Both the position numbers and the translations under genes were made by a program. Of a stretch of 64,000 nucleotides of DNA, positions 17,475-25,985 are shown in pieces. The notes under the pieces are model-generated. The model was not told where the DNA came from. It did not search any database and was given only the letters and a program-made list of their open reading frames with translations. Each line of letters begins with the position of its first letter. Positions within the stretch are counted from its first letter, which is position 1. Source of the stretch: Aliiglaciecola sp. M165 (lineage in GTDB: Bacteria; Pseudomonadota; Gammaproteobacteria; Enterobacterales; Alteromonadaceae). The DNA lies in contig NZ_VKKH01000002.1 of NCBI RefSeq assembly GCF_007197995.1, forward strand, positions 310,001 to 374,000, given 5' to 3'.

Positions 17475-19597
17475 AATCCTATTCCTAAAAATATCCATGC
17501 CAATGCGTGCTGCAATTGTGCTGGCGTTGCCGTTTTTGGCAGGTTGCCCATTTGTGCCCCTTTGGGTGGCATGAGTTTGACCAGGGCATCCTGACTGATC
17601 GCCTGTGCCGAGGGGGTCACGTCAACAGCGACCAAACTGGTCATGGAACTGACGATATGATGGGCCATGGCGACGTCTTCGATTTGTTGATTAAGCGCCT
17701 GATGATCGCCACCAAACACTTTGTCACGGTCTAATTGGGCGATTTTTCTCCTTGCCCAAAGTACATCTAAACCTCTTGAGTCGGCGCCATTTTGCAACGA
17801 TAAAGACGTTTGCCAATGCTGGCTTTTAAGGTCTCCTGACACCGTTAAGTTAGACAGAGGCTGGTCGGCTCGATAGCTGATCATGATGGGTTCACCCTTG
17901 TACAAATCCGGCAGCCGCCTAGGGTAGACCTCAACGCTCTTATTAAAATTCACGGATAAGTCGGCTAGCACTGGGTTAGCTAATTTGGCAAATAGCGCCT
18001 GCATTTCGCCTTTTACTGACGCGACAGAACCGATATAGGTAAAGGTCCCCTTTCCGGCCCGCGCCGCTTCGGTCATAAAATAACTATTGGGTGCCGAACC
18101 AATCCCGACAGTGAACAACCGACTTTGCTGAATATGCTGATTGATGTAGGCGAATAGCTGGGTTTCGTTGCCCACTGACCCGTCGGTGATAAATATCACC
18201 TGACGGATCCTCTCCTGTTCTGATGAATCTGAGGATGACTGCTGTTCTAGCGCCAGTTGCAAAGCACTTAGAATATTGGTGCCCCCATCGGCAGTTAAAC
18301 CTGCGATATAACTCAATACACCTTGTTTATTATCGTCTGTCGCGTGTTTTGCTGTAGGCCATAGTTTCTTCGCATGGCTATCAAACTCCACAATATTAAA
18401 GGTGTCTGACGTGGGCAGATTAAGCACCGCATAGCTCAACGCATCCTTAGCTTGTTGCATTGACTCGCCTGACATGGAGCCAGAAGTGTCGATCACGAAC
18501 ATGACTTCTCGGGACAAGTTGGCTTCGGTACTTTGTGTATTGGGTGGCATTAACATGATCATGCCAAAGTGACCCTCTGGTGTTTGTTGAACAAAGTGCC
18601 CTGCCAACGGACGATTTGCTTGCTTGGCTTGCCAGTTCAGCACAAAATCCTGATTGGCAATCATAGACTCTTGAAGCGATACTTCGTATCTGCCATTGCC
18701 CTTATCCGATTGCAAAATGGGATGATGTACGCTGTCGATCCGAGCCAGTTCAAACCCCATGTTCAAGGTGACATTCATTGCGACTTTATTCAGTGTGGCC
18801 TGCCCATGTACCTCATTCTTATCTGCCTCATTTTCATTTTTATAGCTTTGGGGAGATGTGTCAGACGTTTGTTGTGCCTGGTAAACAGGTTCGGTCATAC
18901 CCCAACCATTTTTAGCAATTTCGACATTGTCAGCATCTACTAGCGGTAAATATCGCGGCGTAATGGTTGTGGGAAATCGTAGACTAAAGGTGTCGGTGTC
19001 ATACTGCACAGCTTGTTGATATTCGATGGTAACAATGATGGATTCACCCGGACCTATATTCGCAACCGAATTTTTAAACAAATTGGGACGCTCCTGAACT
19101 AATAAGCTGGCTTTTTTGCCTTCTCGTTTTGCTTGCTGATAAATCGCCTTGGCTTTCTTTTTGGGATGAATTTGACCTTCGATAGTTCGATCGCCAATGC
19201 GCATTTGCAAATGGTCCACTGCAGCATTTTCTGGCAAAGGGAAAACATAAATCCCGTTCATCCATTCATCACTGGTATTGGTGAATTTTTGCGTCACTCT
19301 GGCCCGTGCTATCAATCCAGTGATGTTGATATCGACTTTGGTATCCAGCAGCGGCGACAATTGATATCCAGAGCCACCCTCTTGCTGCAAAAAGAAACTG
19401 CCTTGTTCAACATGTTGGTAGTTGTCGACATAAACTGGCGGCGAATGGGTTGATACCGACTCATAGGACACGTCAATTTTAAACGAAGATTGCTCTTGTG
19501 CGTTTGACTCACCGCGGATCAGAGGCAGTGCAAATTGCACCGCCCCTATCAGCGTCAACAGCAACAGTACAATGACAAATCGCAAACGCCTAACCAT
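17444..19597 (-). CDS. Sortase target protein with VIT and VWA domains, LPKTA signal
   Basis: An exported 717-residue protein. After an N-terminal signal/anchor helix come a VIT (inter-alpha-trypsin-like) domain at about 85-210, a VWA domain at about 365-545 with an intact MIDAS motif (DTSGSMSG), and a C-terminal sorting signal: LPKTA at about 686-690, a hydrophobic helix (WIFLGIGLCIAFF) and a basic tail (TRKV). This is the layout of the marine proteobacterial sortase target family. The sortase would cut within LPKTA and attach the protein elsewhere in the envelope. The ATG at 19597 has AAGGAG seven bases upstream; a GTG two codons earlier is too close. VWA/VIT suggests metal-dependent adhesion or protein binding; the ligand is unknown. 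Confidence 0.95.
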   Translation of the reverse strand: MVRRLRFVIVLLLLTLIGAVQFALPLIRGESNAQEQSSFKIDVSYESVSTHSPPVYVDNYQHVEQGSFFLQQEGGSGYQLSPLLDTKVDINITGLIARARVTQKFTNTSDEWMNGIYVFPLPENAAVDHLQMRIGDRTIEGQIHPKKKAKAIYQQAKREGKKASLLVQERPNLFKNSVANIGPGESIIVTIEYQQAVQYDTDTFSLRFPTTITPRYLPLVDADNVEIAKNGWGMTEPVYQAQQTSDTSPQSYKNENEADKNEVHGQATLNKVAMNVTLNMGFELARIDSVHHPILQSDKGNGRYEVSLQESMIANQDFVLNWQAKQANRPLAGHFVQQTPEGHFGMIMLMPPNTQSTEANLSREVMFVIDTSGSMSGESMQQAKDALSYAVLNLPTSDTFNIVEFDSHAKKLWPTAKHATDDNKQGVLSYIAGLTADGGTNILSALQLALEQQSSSDSSEQERIRQVIFITDGSVGNETQLFAYINQHIQQSRLFTVGIGSAPNSYFMTEAARAGKGTFTYIGSVASVKGEMQALFAKLANPVLADLSVNFNKSVEVYPRRLPDLYKGEPIMISYRADQPLSNLTVSGDLKSQHWQTSLSLQNGADSRGLDVLWARRKIAQLDRDKVFGGDHQALNQQIEDVAMAHHIVSSMTSLVAVDVTPSAQAISQDALVKLMPPKGAQMGNLPKTATPAQLQHALAWIFLGIGLCIAFFTRKV

Positions 19598-19611
19598 GTT
19601 CACTCTCCTTG

Positions 19612-20343
19612 TTAATTGGATGCGGTCATTGATTGTTGACCCTGTTCAACACGCACCAAGACTCTGCGGTCAAAGAAGTGATCTTCATTGTTGGTTTGAG
19701 CAGAAACGGGCTGAGATTCACCAAAAGAGTGAGTAAGCACCTGCTTACCATTTACGCCCTTGGATACAAGATAGTCTTTGACACTAATCACCCGTTGCTG
19801 AGACAGTGCCTGGTTATAACTGTCGTCACCACGGCTATCGGCAAAGCCAGATAAGGTCACCGTTAATTCAGGATTATTTTTAAGTCCATCAGCGACTAAA
19901 TCTAATTGCGTTTTGAAGTGTTCTTCAACCACATAGGACGCCGTGCGAAACTGAATATTCGATTCCATTTCTTGCATCACACGTTCTATCTGACTGTCCA
20001 TTGCCACCAGCTGAATTTGATTTTGCTGCTGCGCCTTTTGATACTCCTTTTGTAAAACCAGCAATTGCTCTTGCTTTTGGTCCAAGGCTAAGTTGGCTTT
20101 GGCGAGTTTGTCAGTAGAGGCTTGCAGTGCATTTTCATCGTTTACGTCATCGGCAATCAATACCCCAAAAATGCCACCGATCATCGCACCCAAAGGGCCA
20201 GCAATCAGTGCACCCGCAGCAGCACCAGATCCAAAACCAATTACCTCATTGGTTTTAGCTTCATCATTGTTAGGGGCCGCATGAACATTCAAGGACAAGC
20301 TCAGTGCAATAGCAGAAAGAGTAAAAAGTGTGCGTTTTTTCAT
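19612..20343 (-). CDS. pdsO: Sortase-associated OmpA-like protein PdsO
   Basis: A 243-residue exported protein: signal peptide ending AHAAP-like (LNVHAAPNN), a glycine-zipper segment (GFGSGAAAGALIAGPLGAMIGG) that could insert in a membrane, a coiled-coil of about 60 residues (Leu/Gln-rich), and a C-terminal OmpA peptidoglycan-binding domain with LSGFADSRGDDSYNQALSQQR and FDRRVLVRV. The OmpA domain keeps the Asp and Arg needed to bind diaminopimelate. Known families place such a protein in proteobacterial dedicated sortase loci. It begins the minus-strand run, with the sortase target following after 14 bases. Tethering to peptidoglycan could place it near the sortase product; this is inference. 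Confidence 0.9.
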   Translation of the reverse strand: MKKRTLFTLSAIALSLSLNVHAAPNNDEAKTNEVIGFGSGAAAGALIAGPLGAMIGGIFGVLIADDVNDENALQASTDKLAKANLALDQKQEQLLVLQKEYQKAQQQNQIQLVAMDSQIERVMQEMESNIQFRTASYVVEEHFKTQLDLVADGLKNNPELTVTLSGFADSRGDDSYNQALSQQRVISVKDYLVSKGVNGKQVLTHSFGESQPVSAQTNNEDHFFDRRVLVRVEQGQQSMTASN

Positions 20344-20427
20344 GTTGTTCTCCAGATATCAAAAAAAGTTTTCAAAGGTTATCGAGTTAATTTTTGTTTC
20401 GATGGGAACTATTAAAACGCGCTTTTC

Positions 20428-20485
20428 TGGCAACAATTGGCAGCAAAAATGGCAATCTGGCGAGCAAATGTGGCGAAAAAATGGA
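20428..20485. promoter_or_regulatory. Row of TGGC direct repeats, candidate PdsR sites
   Basis: TGGC occurs at 20428, 20438, 20450, 20458 and 20471, with TGGA at 20482, in an AT-rich gap between the divergent pdsO and pdsR. The spacings (10, 12, 8, 13, 11) average close to one helical turn. OmpR-type regulators often bind tandem direct repeats at this spacing. Binding by PdsR is inference. Confidence 0.4.
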
Positions 20486-20567
20486 AATTGAACCTGAACC
20501 GCAAAAATCAGATTTTTAGCCGTTTATTTTGCGATATAGTGAAGTCATCTAATTGAATGAGTGATCT

Positions 20568-21260
20568 ATGTCCAAACGAATAGCCATAGTAGAAGACGAC
20601 CCAGCAATCAGGGAAAACTACGCCTCTGCATTACAAAAGCAGGGTTATGAGGTACTGACCTACGCCGACAGGAAATCTGCTGAAGACGCCTTTACCCAAC
20701 GACTGCCGGATCTGGCCATTGTCGATATAGGCTTAAATGACGAGATAGATGGAGGCTTTGTGTTGTGCCAACAATTGCGCGCATTGTCCAGAACCCTGCC
20801 CATCATCTTTTTTACTGCCCGAGACAATGACTATGACACCATTTGTGGGCTGCGCATGGGCGCTGATGATTACCTCACTAAAGACATCAGCTTGCCACAC
20901 CTTTTGGCCCGCATTGCGGCGCTGTTTCGGCGCACCGAACTGCTCAATGCCCCCACAGTTGCCACCGATTTAATTCAATCTGGCCATTTATTGATGGATA
21001 GCAACCGCATGACGGTAAGCTGGCAGGAACAACCCATTGAATTAACCGTAACCGAATTTTGGATGCTGCATGCAATTGCCAAATTTGCTGGCCACGTTAA
21101 AAGCCGTCAACAGTTGATGGACGAGTCAAAGATGGTGGTTGACGACACAACCATCACCTCGCACATAAAGCGCATCCGCCGGAAATTCCAACAACTGGAC
21201 GACAGCTTCGATCGAATTGAGACGGTGTACGGCATGGGTTACCGCTGGAAATCTAGCTAA
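20568..21260 (+). CDS. pdsR: PdsR, OmpR-type response regulator of the sortase system
   Basis: A two-domain response regulator of 230 residues. The receiver starts RIAIVEDDPAIRENY, has the phosphoacceptor aspartate in LAIVDIGL, the conserved Thr in FFTAR and Lys in YLTKDIS. The C-terminal winged helix (about 130-230) ends GMGYRW, as in OmpR/PhoB proteins. It matches the dedicated sortase system regulator family. The stop overlaps the kinase start by one base (TAATG), so the pair is coupled. It is divergent from pdsO, and the gap holds direct repeats that could be its binding sites, giving control of the sortase genes. Confidence 0.94.
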   Translation: MSKRIAIVEDDPAIRENYASALQKQGYEVLTYADRKSAEDAFTQRLPDLAIVDIGLNDEIDGGFVLCQQLRALSRTLPIIFFTARDNDYDTICGLRMGADDYLTKDISLPHLLARIAALFRRTELLNAPTVATDLIQSGHLLMDSNRMTVSWQEQPIELTVTEFWMLHAIAKFAGHVKSRQQLMDESKMVVDDTTITSHIKRIRRKFQQLDDSFDRIETVYGMGYRWKSS

Positions 21261-23419
21261 TGCTACGTTTCCGCTTTGGCATTCGCCTAAAATTGCTTTT
21301 GTTGTCACTATTCCTGTTTGCCATCCCCTGGTTGGGCTATCAGTATGTCTGGGAGCTAGAAAGTTACCTGCGTACCGGGCAGGAACAAACCATGGAAGGC
21401 ACCGCACGGGCCGTCGCTACCGCTTTGCATGAGAGGCCCTCGTTGTTTGATAGTCAGTCTTCCTATTTGCAAGACGTTAAACCCGGCACGGATCTCTATG
21501 CGCACAAAATTATCGATCCGATTCGTCTGGATGGCCAATTGGACGACTGGGCCGATTATCGCCATCTATCGTTACGTTATGGCGAAATGGAACTCATCGA
21601 GCAAAGCGAGTTTTATGACTCACAAAGCCTGCAGTTTGAACACATGGTTGGGCAGTATGCCCAATACCTGTACGCTATGTTTGAAGTCACTGACGATAAC
21701 CTGGTTTATCGCCCTTCCAATAGTTTACGGGTTGACCGCAATGATTATTTACTAATCGCGGTGACCAATGCACAGGGAGAATTTCGGCGCTACATCGTCG
21801 CCCCGCAATCCTCCGGATGGGTTAACGCCTATTTACTTGATGAAAACCCTGAGTCTTATCGTCCGGTTTCATTAGAGCGAGCCATACAGGGCAATTGGGC
21901 CGCCACGGAAAATGGCTACAACATTGAGCTGAGGTTTCCGCTGGAGATCATGTCGAGTAAAATCGCGTTTGCCATTGCCGATGTTGACGATTTAGAACAG
22001 CGCATTCGCAAATATATGATTGGTACCGCCAACCCCAACCAATCTGATGCATTGGGCACAGTGCTGGTGCCCTCACCCGAAATTGAAAAGATCCTCAAAG
22101 GCCTCAAATATTCCAACGCTCGGGTGTGGGTAGTCGACAAACACATGCGCGTACTGGCACGCTCTGGCTCAATTCAAGCAGCAACTGGAGTCAGAATGGC
22201 ACCACAAAATCGCAGTCGAGAGACCTTGTGGCAGCGCATTGAACAAGATTGGTTGTTTCCACTGTATTATCGAATATTGACCCAACCCCCTGCCGACTTT
22301 GTCGACGAGCTAGAAAATGCGTTTGCCTTAAAAGGTCAGGAACTGGCCAATGCACTCAGTGGCGATGCCAGCTCTCAGTGGCGTCTGACACCCGACAACA
22401 AAGCCGTCGTATTGTCTGCGGCGCACCCGATTTTTATTGATGAACAAGTTATGGGTGCCGTAGTGGTTGAACAAACCACCCATGGTATTCGCACCCTTAG
22501 AAATCGAGCCTTAGAGCAGCTTTTTCATGTGATCATTGCCGTGGTGCTGCTTGGCACTTCGGCATTGTTTTTGTTTGCTTCACGAATCTCGTTTCGGATC
22601 AGAAAACTGCGTAATGAAACAGAATCAGCAATTGATGAACATGGCAAAATTTTGGGCAACATTCCCCGTTCAGAAACCAAGGATGAAATTGGCGATCTGT
22701 CCCGCACTTTTCATAGTGTGTTAGACAAATTGCAGCAATACAATGGCTACCTGGAAAATATGAGCTCACGGCTGTCTCATGAATTGAGAACCCCAGTCGC
22801 GATTGTAAAGTCCTCTCTTGAAAATCTGTCAATGGAAGAAGCCTCAGACAATGACAAAGACGCGAAAAAAGAATACATCGAGCGGGCGCAATCGGGTATT
22901 CACAGGTTGAGTAAAATCCTTAGCAGCATGAGCGAAGCCACAAGACTTGAACAGGCGATTCAATCCAGCGACAAAGAAGCCTTCGATCTTCAGGAGCTGC
23001 TAAACGGCTGCACCCAGGGCTATCGGGCGGTTTATCCGAACCATCATTTTAAATTAGACACCCAAGGACTAACCAAGCGCCTTGAAGGATCCCCTGAATT
23101 GTTCGCGCAAATGCTCGACAAAATCGTCGCCAATGCCGTGGAGTTCAGCCCCCAAGGCGAGACCATCGACATTGGACTTAGCAGCGAAGGAGCGCAAATT
23201 AAACTGCGTATTGCCAACAAAGGAATCCTGTTACCTGACGATATGCATCAACAGTTGTTAGATTCAATGATCTCAGTCCGCCCTCATCAACAGGATGATC
23301 AAACCCATCTGGGCCTGGGCTTATACATCGCCAAAATGATTGCCGAGTACCACAAAGCGCAAATAAGTATTCAAAATCAACAGGATTTATCGGGAGTGCA
23401 GGTGAGTGTCACTCTCTAA
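21260..23419 (+). CDS. pdsS: PdsS, sensor histidine kinase of the sortase system
   Basis: A membrane kinase of 719 residues. A first helix at about 9-29 is followed by a periplasmic region of some 390 residues, a second helix at about 417-438 (VIIAVVLLGTSALFLFA), a HAMP-like linker, an H-box (SRLSHELRTPVAIV, His about 507), and an ATPase domain with N-box DKIVANAVEFSP and GLGLYIAKMIAEY. The periplasmic region contains PIRLDGQLDDWADY and later beta-strand-rich sequence, a pattern seen in carbohydrate-binding family 9-like domains, so the signal may be a sugar polymer. It belongs with the dedicated sortase system kinase family and is coupled to pdsR. Signal identity is inferred only. Confidence 0.93.
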   Translation: MLRFRFGIRLKLLLLSLFLFAIPWLGYQYVWELESYLRTGQEQTMEGTARAVATALHERPSLFDSQSSYLQDVKPGTDLYAHKIIDPIRLDGQLDDWADYRHLSLRYGEMELIEQSEFYDSQSLQFEHMVGQYAQYLYAMFEVTDDNLVYRPSNSLRVDRNDYLLIAVTNAQGEFRRYIVAPQSSGWVNAYLLDENPESYRPVSLERAIQGNWAATENGYNIELRFPLEIMSSKIAFAIADVDDLEQRIRKYMIGTANPNQSDALGTVLVPSPEIEKILKGLKYSNARVWVVDKHMRVLARSGSIQAATGVRMAPQNRSRETLWQRIEQDWLFPLYYRILTQPPADFVDELENAFALKGQELANALSGDASSQWRLTPDNKAVVLSAAHPIFIDEQVMGAVVVEQTTHGIRTLRNRALEQLFHVIIAVVLLGTSALFLFASRISFRIRKLRNETESAIDEHGKILGNIPRSETKDEIGDLSRTFHSVLDKLQQYNGYLENMSSRLSHELRTPVAIVKSSLENLSMEEASDNDKDAKKEYIERAQSGIHRLSKILSSMSEATRLEQAIQSSDKEAFDLQELLNGCTQGYRAVYPNHHFKLDTQGLTKRLEGSPELFAQMLDKIVANAVEFSPQGETIDIGLSSEGAQIKLRIANKGILLPDDMHQQLLDSMISVRPHQQDDQTHLGLGLYIAKMIAEYHKAQISIQNQQDLSGVQVSVTL

Positions 23420-23505
23420 GCCAGATGTTCAAGACCGCGCACAGCCTCTATATAAAATTTTCTTAGTGCTGCCAGGCGTTAAATCTACTAGCAAACATTA
23501 GAAGC

Positions 23506-23533
23506 TTTACTGGCCTAATTCAATGTGTATAAT
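23506..23533 (+). promoter_or_regulatory. Predicted promoter for the lipoprotein/Lnb-like pair
   Basis: TTTACT, a 16-base spacer and a perfect TATAAT, 46 bases before the lipoprotein start. AAGGAA gives the ribosome site further down. The match to sigma-70 consensus is good at -10 and moderate at -35. Confidence 0.5.
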
Positions 23534-23579
23534 TGCCGAGCTTTTTTAGGAAGCAATAAAAATATACAAGGAACCGAAA

Positions 23580-23945
23580 ATGAAAAAGACAGTTTTAGGC
23601 GCATTAGTAGCGTCTGTAGTTTTAGTGTCTGGGTGCGCAAGCGTAACTAGTTCTGAAGAACAATCAATCAACATTACAACTAGCAACAATAAACCTGCCG
23701 AAGTTACAGTAGATGATAAAACAGTTACTGCTCCGGGTATGGTAGTTGTGCTTAGAGACGGTAAAGACAAAGTAGTTAAAACCAAAACTGAAGGCTGCGA
23801 CAATGCAACTCCAGTTAAAAAGACAATCACTCCTGTGTTCTGGGGAAATATTGTCATTGGTGGAGTTTTGGGTTCAACAACTGACGGCGTGACCGGAAAG
23901 ATGTGGGACTACGAAGAATCAGTAGAAATTAGCTGTACTGAATAA
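23580..23945 (+). CDS. Small lipoprotein of unknown function
   Basis: A 121-residue precursor with a lipoprotein signal: MKKTVLGALVASVVLVSGC, so the mature protein begins at Cys-19 followed by ASVTSS, which lacks an Asp at +2 and therefore predicts outer-membrane sorting. The mature part has a short beta-rich segment (ITTSNNKPAEVTVDDKTVTAPGMVVVLRD) and a glycine-rich hydrophobic patch (WGNIVIGGVLGSTTDGVTGKMWDYEESV). Two further cysteines, in TEGCDN and at the very end (ISCTE), could pair. I do not recognise a named family. The next gene, encoding an Lnb-like protein, starts five bases after the stop, so the two are very likely co-expressed. The pair looks more AT-rich than the sortase genes next to it. 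Confidence 0.87.
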   Translation: MKKTVLGALVASVVLVSGCASVTSSEEQSINITTSNNKPAEVTVDDKTVTAPGMVVVLRDGKDKVVKTKTEGCDNATPVKKTITPVFWGNIVIGGVLGSTTDGVTGKMWDYEESVEISCTE

Positions 23946-23950
23946 TTCAC

Positions 23951-25771
23951 TTGTCTACCAAACGAATAAGCTGGCTGTTGCCAGCTTTCTTGTTTCTGAG
24001 TTTCAATAGTTTTGCCTCAGACACTCGAACAGCATTCAATAAAGCACTTCAACTCAATCTGGATTCGAATCCCAAGTGGTTGTCCCTTCTTCATATTAAA
24101 AATGATCAACCTCAAATCACTGATTCTCGTTTTATATTGAGCGATGATAATTTCTCTCCGGCAAAAGAACTTGAAAAAACATTAGAATTTTTTTTTGAGG
24201 CTCCAGACGTCGCTAAATGCAGATTCCCAGCGCGATATATGTTTTTGGACCATTATCTGGATCTACAAAACTATGGAGTTTTGCCTGCTGAAGATTGTCC
24301 CGAGTTAAACAGATATAAAAAATATGTCCCCTATGATCAGCTGAATTTAATTTTTGCATCAGAGGTACTTGCTTCCGCCTCAAGTATGATGGGCCATTCG
24401 TTTCTGAATGCAACGGGAAAAAACTTCAATAGCACTGAGGTATCTCATTCTATTTCATTTTTTACCGAGTTTGATTCTTTCAACCCAGCAGTGTTGATAT
24501 ACGATGGATTAGTCGCAGGAATGAAAGGCTTATTTATCGTAAGACCTTTTGAGAAAGATCTAAATCGTTACTCTCAATCTGAAGGCAGAAACGTCTGGTC
24601 ATTTAGCTTAGACATTAATGATTTTGACAGAGATCTCATTAAACTGCACATATGGGAACTTAAAGACGTAGAAATTGAGTACCTTTTCCAGTCGTATAAC
24701 TGTGCGACCTTAACTCTCTATATTTTATCGATTGCCAACCCAGAGCTGATTAAAGAAGACATTTTATTTGTGAGCCCCTTGGATGTCGCGAAAGCTGCCA
24801 GTAAATACGGAATGATCAAAGACATTGGCGTTGAGCTTTCTGACGATTGGGCGTTAAAAATGCTGGAACAAGAAATTGACCGTAAAGTTGGCAAAAACAT
24901 CGAAGATATGGTGTTTAAAAATGAAAATGTCCAACTTGATCATTTGGATCAGAATTCTAGACGTTTCGCGGTAGAGTACCTTTACCGTTTAATTGAAAAT
25001 GAAAAAGTAAAATCTAACTTAAGCGAAAAACGTCTTCTAGAGTTAACCAAGCTAGCAGATGCCAATTTAGATAGCTCCGTTGATTTTGACTTATCAGAAT
25101 TTAAGAACCCGCTCAAGACTCCGCAAGATTCTTTGTTTGCAGTTTCTTACGTCCAGAATTCGGACGACAACGCTATCGATTTAACTATTTTACCCGCTTC
25201 GAAATATCTCTACGGTGATAATCGCCAGTATTTCTCAGAATCGGAATTAAAAATAGGCGAGCTTAGCGTTAGAGTGGATACTGATTCTGCTAACACCAAA
25301 TTGCAATCGTTGACGCTATACGCTTTTAAAACACTCGCGCCAAGCTCAGATATCTTACCTAAATACTCAGGCAGTTTTTACCTGGGATACAGGCAGCTAT
25401 TGGACAAAGATTTACACGAAAACGGATACTTAAATCTTTCTGGAGGCATTGGTAAAAGTAAGAGATTCCACAAAGACATATTGCTGTTTGCTTATGTAGA
25501 TCTTGGTATGGCAGCGAAGCCATCTAACACTTATTTTTATGCTGAACCTGCTGTCGGTGCCATTGTCAATCTTATTGCAGACAGCAAAGTCATGCTCGAA
25601 TATAAAATGACGACTGAACAAAATGACTTACAAACCAGCATTCAAGCTTTTAAGACTCAATATTCTTGGTATGGGCAAGACAACTGGACTTTGCAGCTAT
25701 CACATACTTATCTGAAAACGTCTTCCACAAAGGATAATGAAATACTATTCAGTGTTGCGCGACATTTTTAA
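23951..25771 (+). CDS. Lnb-like (DUF4105) periplasmic/outer-membrane protein
   Basis: A 606-residue exported protein with signal peptide ISWLLPAFLFLSFNSFAS. The N-terminal half carries DUF4105-type motifs: SSMMGHSFLN (His about 149) and YNCATLTLY (Cys about 251), a likely catalytic His/Cys pair as in the papain-like/NlpC-type folds. Related N-terminal domains are named after Lnb, a lipoprotein N-acyltransferase described in Bacteroides. The last 150 residues alternate hydrophobic strands with turns (SGSFYLGYRQLL, YLNLSGGIGK, LLFAYVDLG) and end in ARHF, which suggests an outer-membrane beta-barrel. The start is a TTG, with no obvious ribosome site, five bases after the lipoprotein gene, so translation is probably coupled. 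A function on that lipoprotein is speculative. Similar two-part proteins occur in other gammaproteobacteria. Confidence 0.82.
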   Translation: MSTKRISWLLPAFLFLSFNSFASDTRTAFNKALQLNLDSNPKWLSLLHIKNDQPQITDSRFILSDDNFSPAKELEKTLEFFFEAPDVAKCRFPARYMFLDHYLDLQNYGVLPAEDCPELNRYKKYVPYDQLNLIFASEVLASASSMMGHSFLNATGKNFNSTEVSHSISFFTEFDSFNPAVLIYDGLVAGMKGLFIVRPFEKDLNRYSQSEGRNVWSFSLDINDFDRDLIKLHIWELKDVEIEYLFQSYNCATLTLYILSIANPELIKEDILFVSPLDVAKAASKYGMIKDIGVELSDDWALKMLEQEIDRKVGKNIEDMVFKNENVQLDHLDQNSRRFAVEYLYRLIENEKVKSNLSEKRLLELTKLADANLDSSVDFDLSEFKNPLKTPQDSLFAVSYVQNSDDNAIDLTILPASKYLYGDNRQYFSESELKIGELSVRVDTDSANTKLQSLTLYAFKTLAPSSDILPKYSGSFYLGYRQLLDKDLHENGYLNLSGGIGKSKRFHKDILLFAYVDLGMAAKPSNTYFYAEPAVGAIVNLIADSKVMLEYKMTTEQNDLQTSIQAFKTQYSWYGQDNWTLQLSHTYLKTSSTKDNEILFSVARHF

Positions 25772-25772
25772 G

Positions 25773-25981
25773 ATCGAGGTGTCAGAACACTTGATATAAT
25801 CTACCATCTGATACCTCCGCGTTTGGCTGCGAGTTGAAACGCACAAACTTACTTCAGACGCTCCCAACACAAGAGTGTAAAGGGTCGGAGGGAATTTTAT
25901 CAAACGATTCTGTCCCGTTTGTAAGAGATTCCCAATCAAGTTGGGAATGGCTGTAGGGTTCAAGTGTTCTGACACCTTGAT
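25773..25981. mobile_element. MITE-like element with 22-bp terminal inverted repeats
   Basis: The first 22 bases and the last 22 bases are inverted copies with one mismatch; the shared core is AGGTGTCAGAACACTTGA. The 209-bp interior has no convincing reading frame (a 92-codon minus-strand frame crosses it but looks spurious) and includes a small internal hairpin near the right end (TCCCAA/TTGGGA). It sits between the stop codons of two convergent genes, one base after one and four after the other. I could not see a target-site duplication. It could alternatively be a degraded insertion-sequence remnant. Confidence 0.6.
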
Positions 25982-25985
25982 GGCT

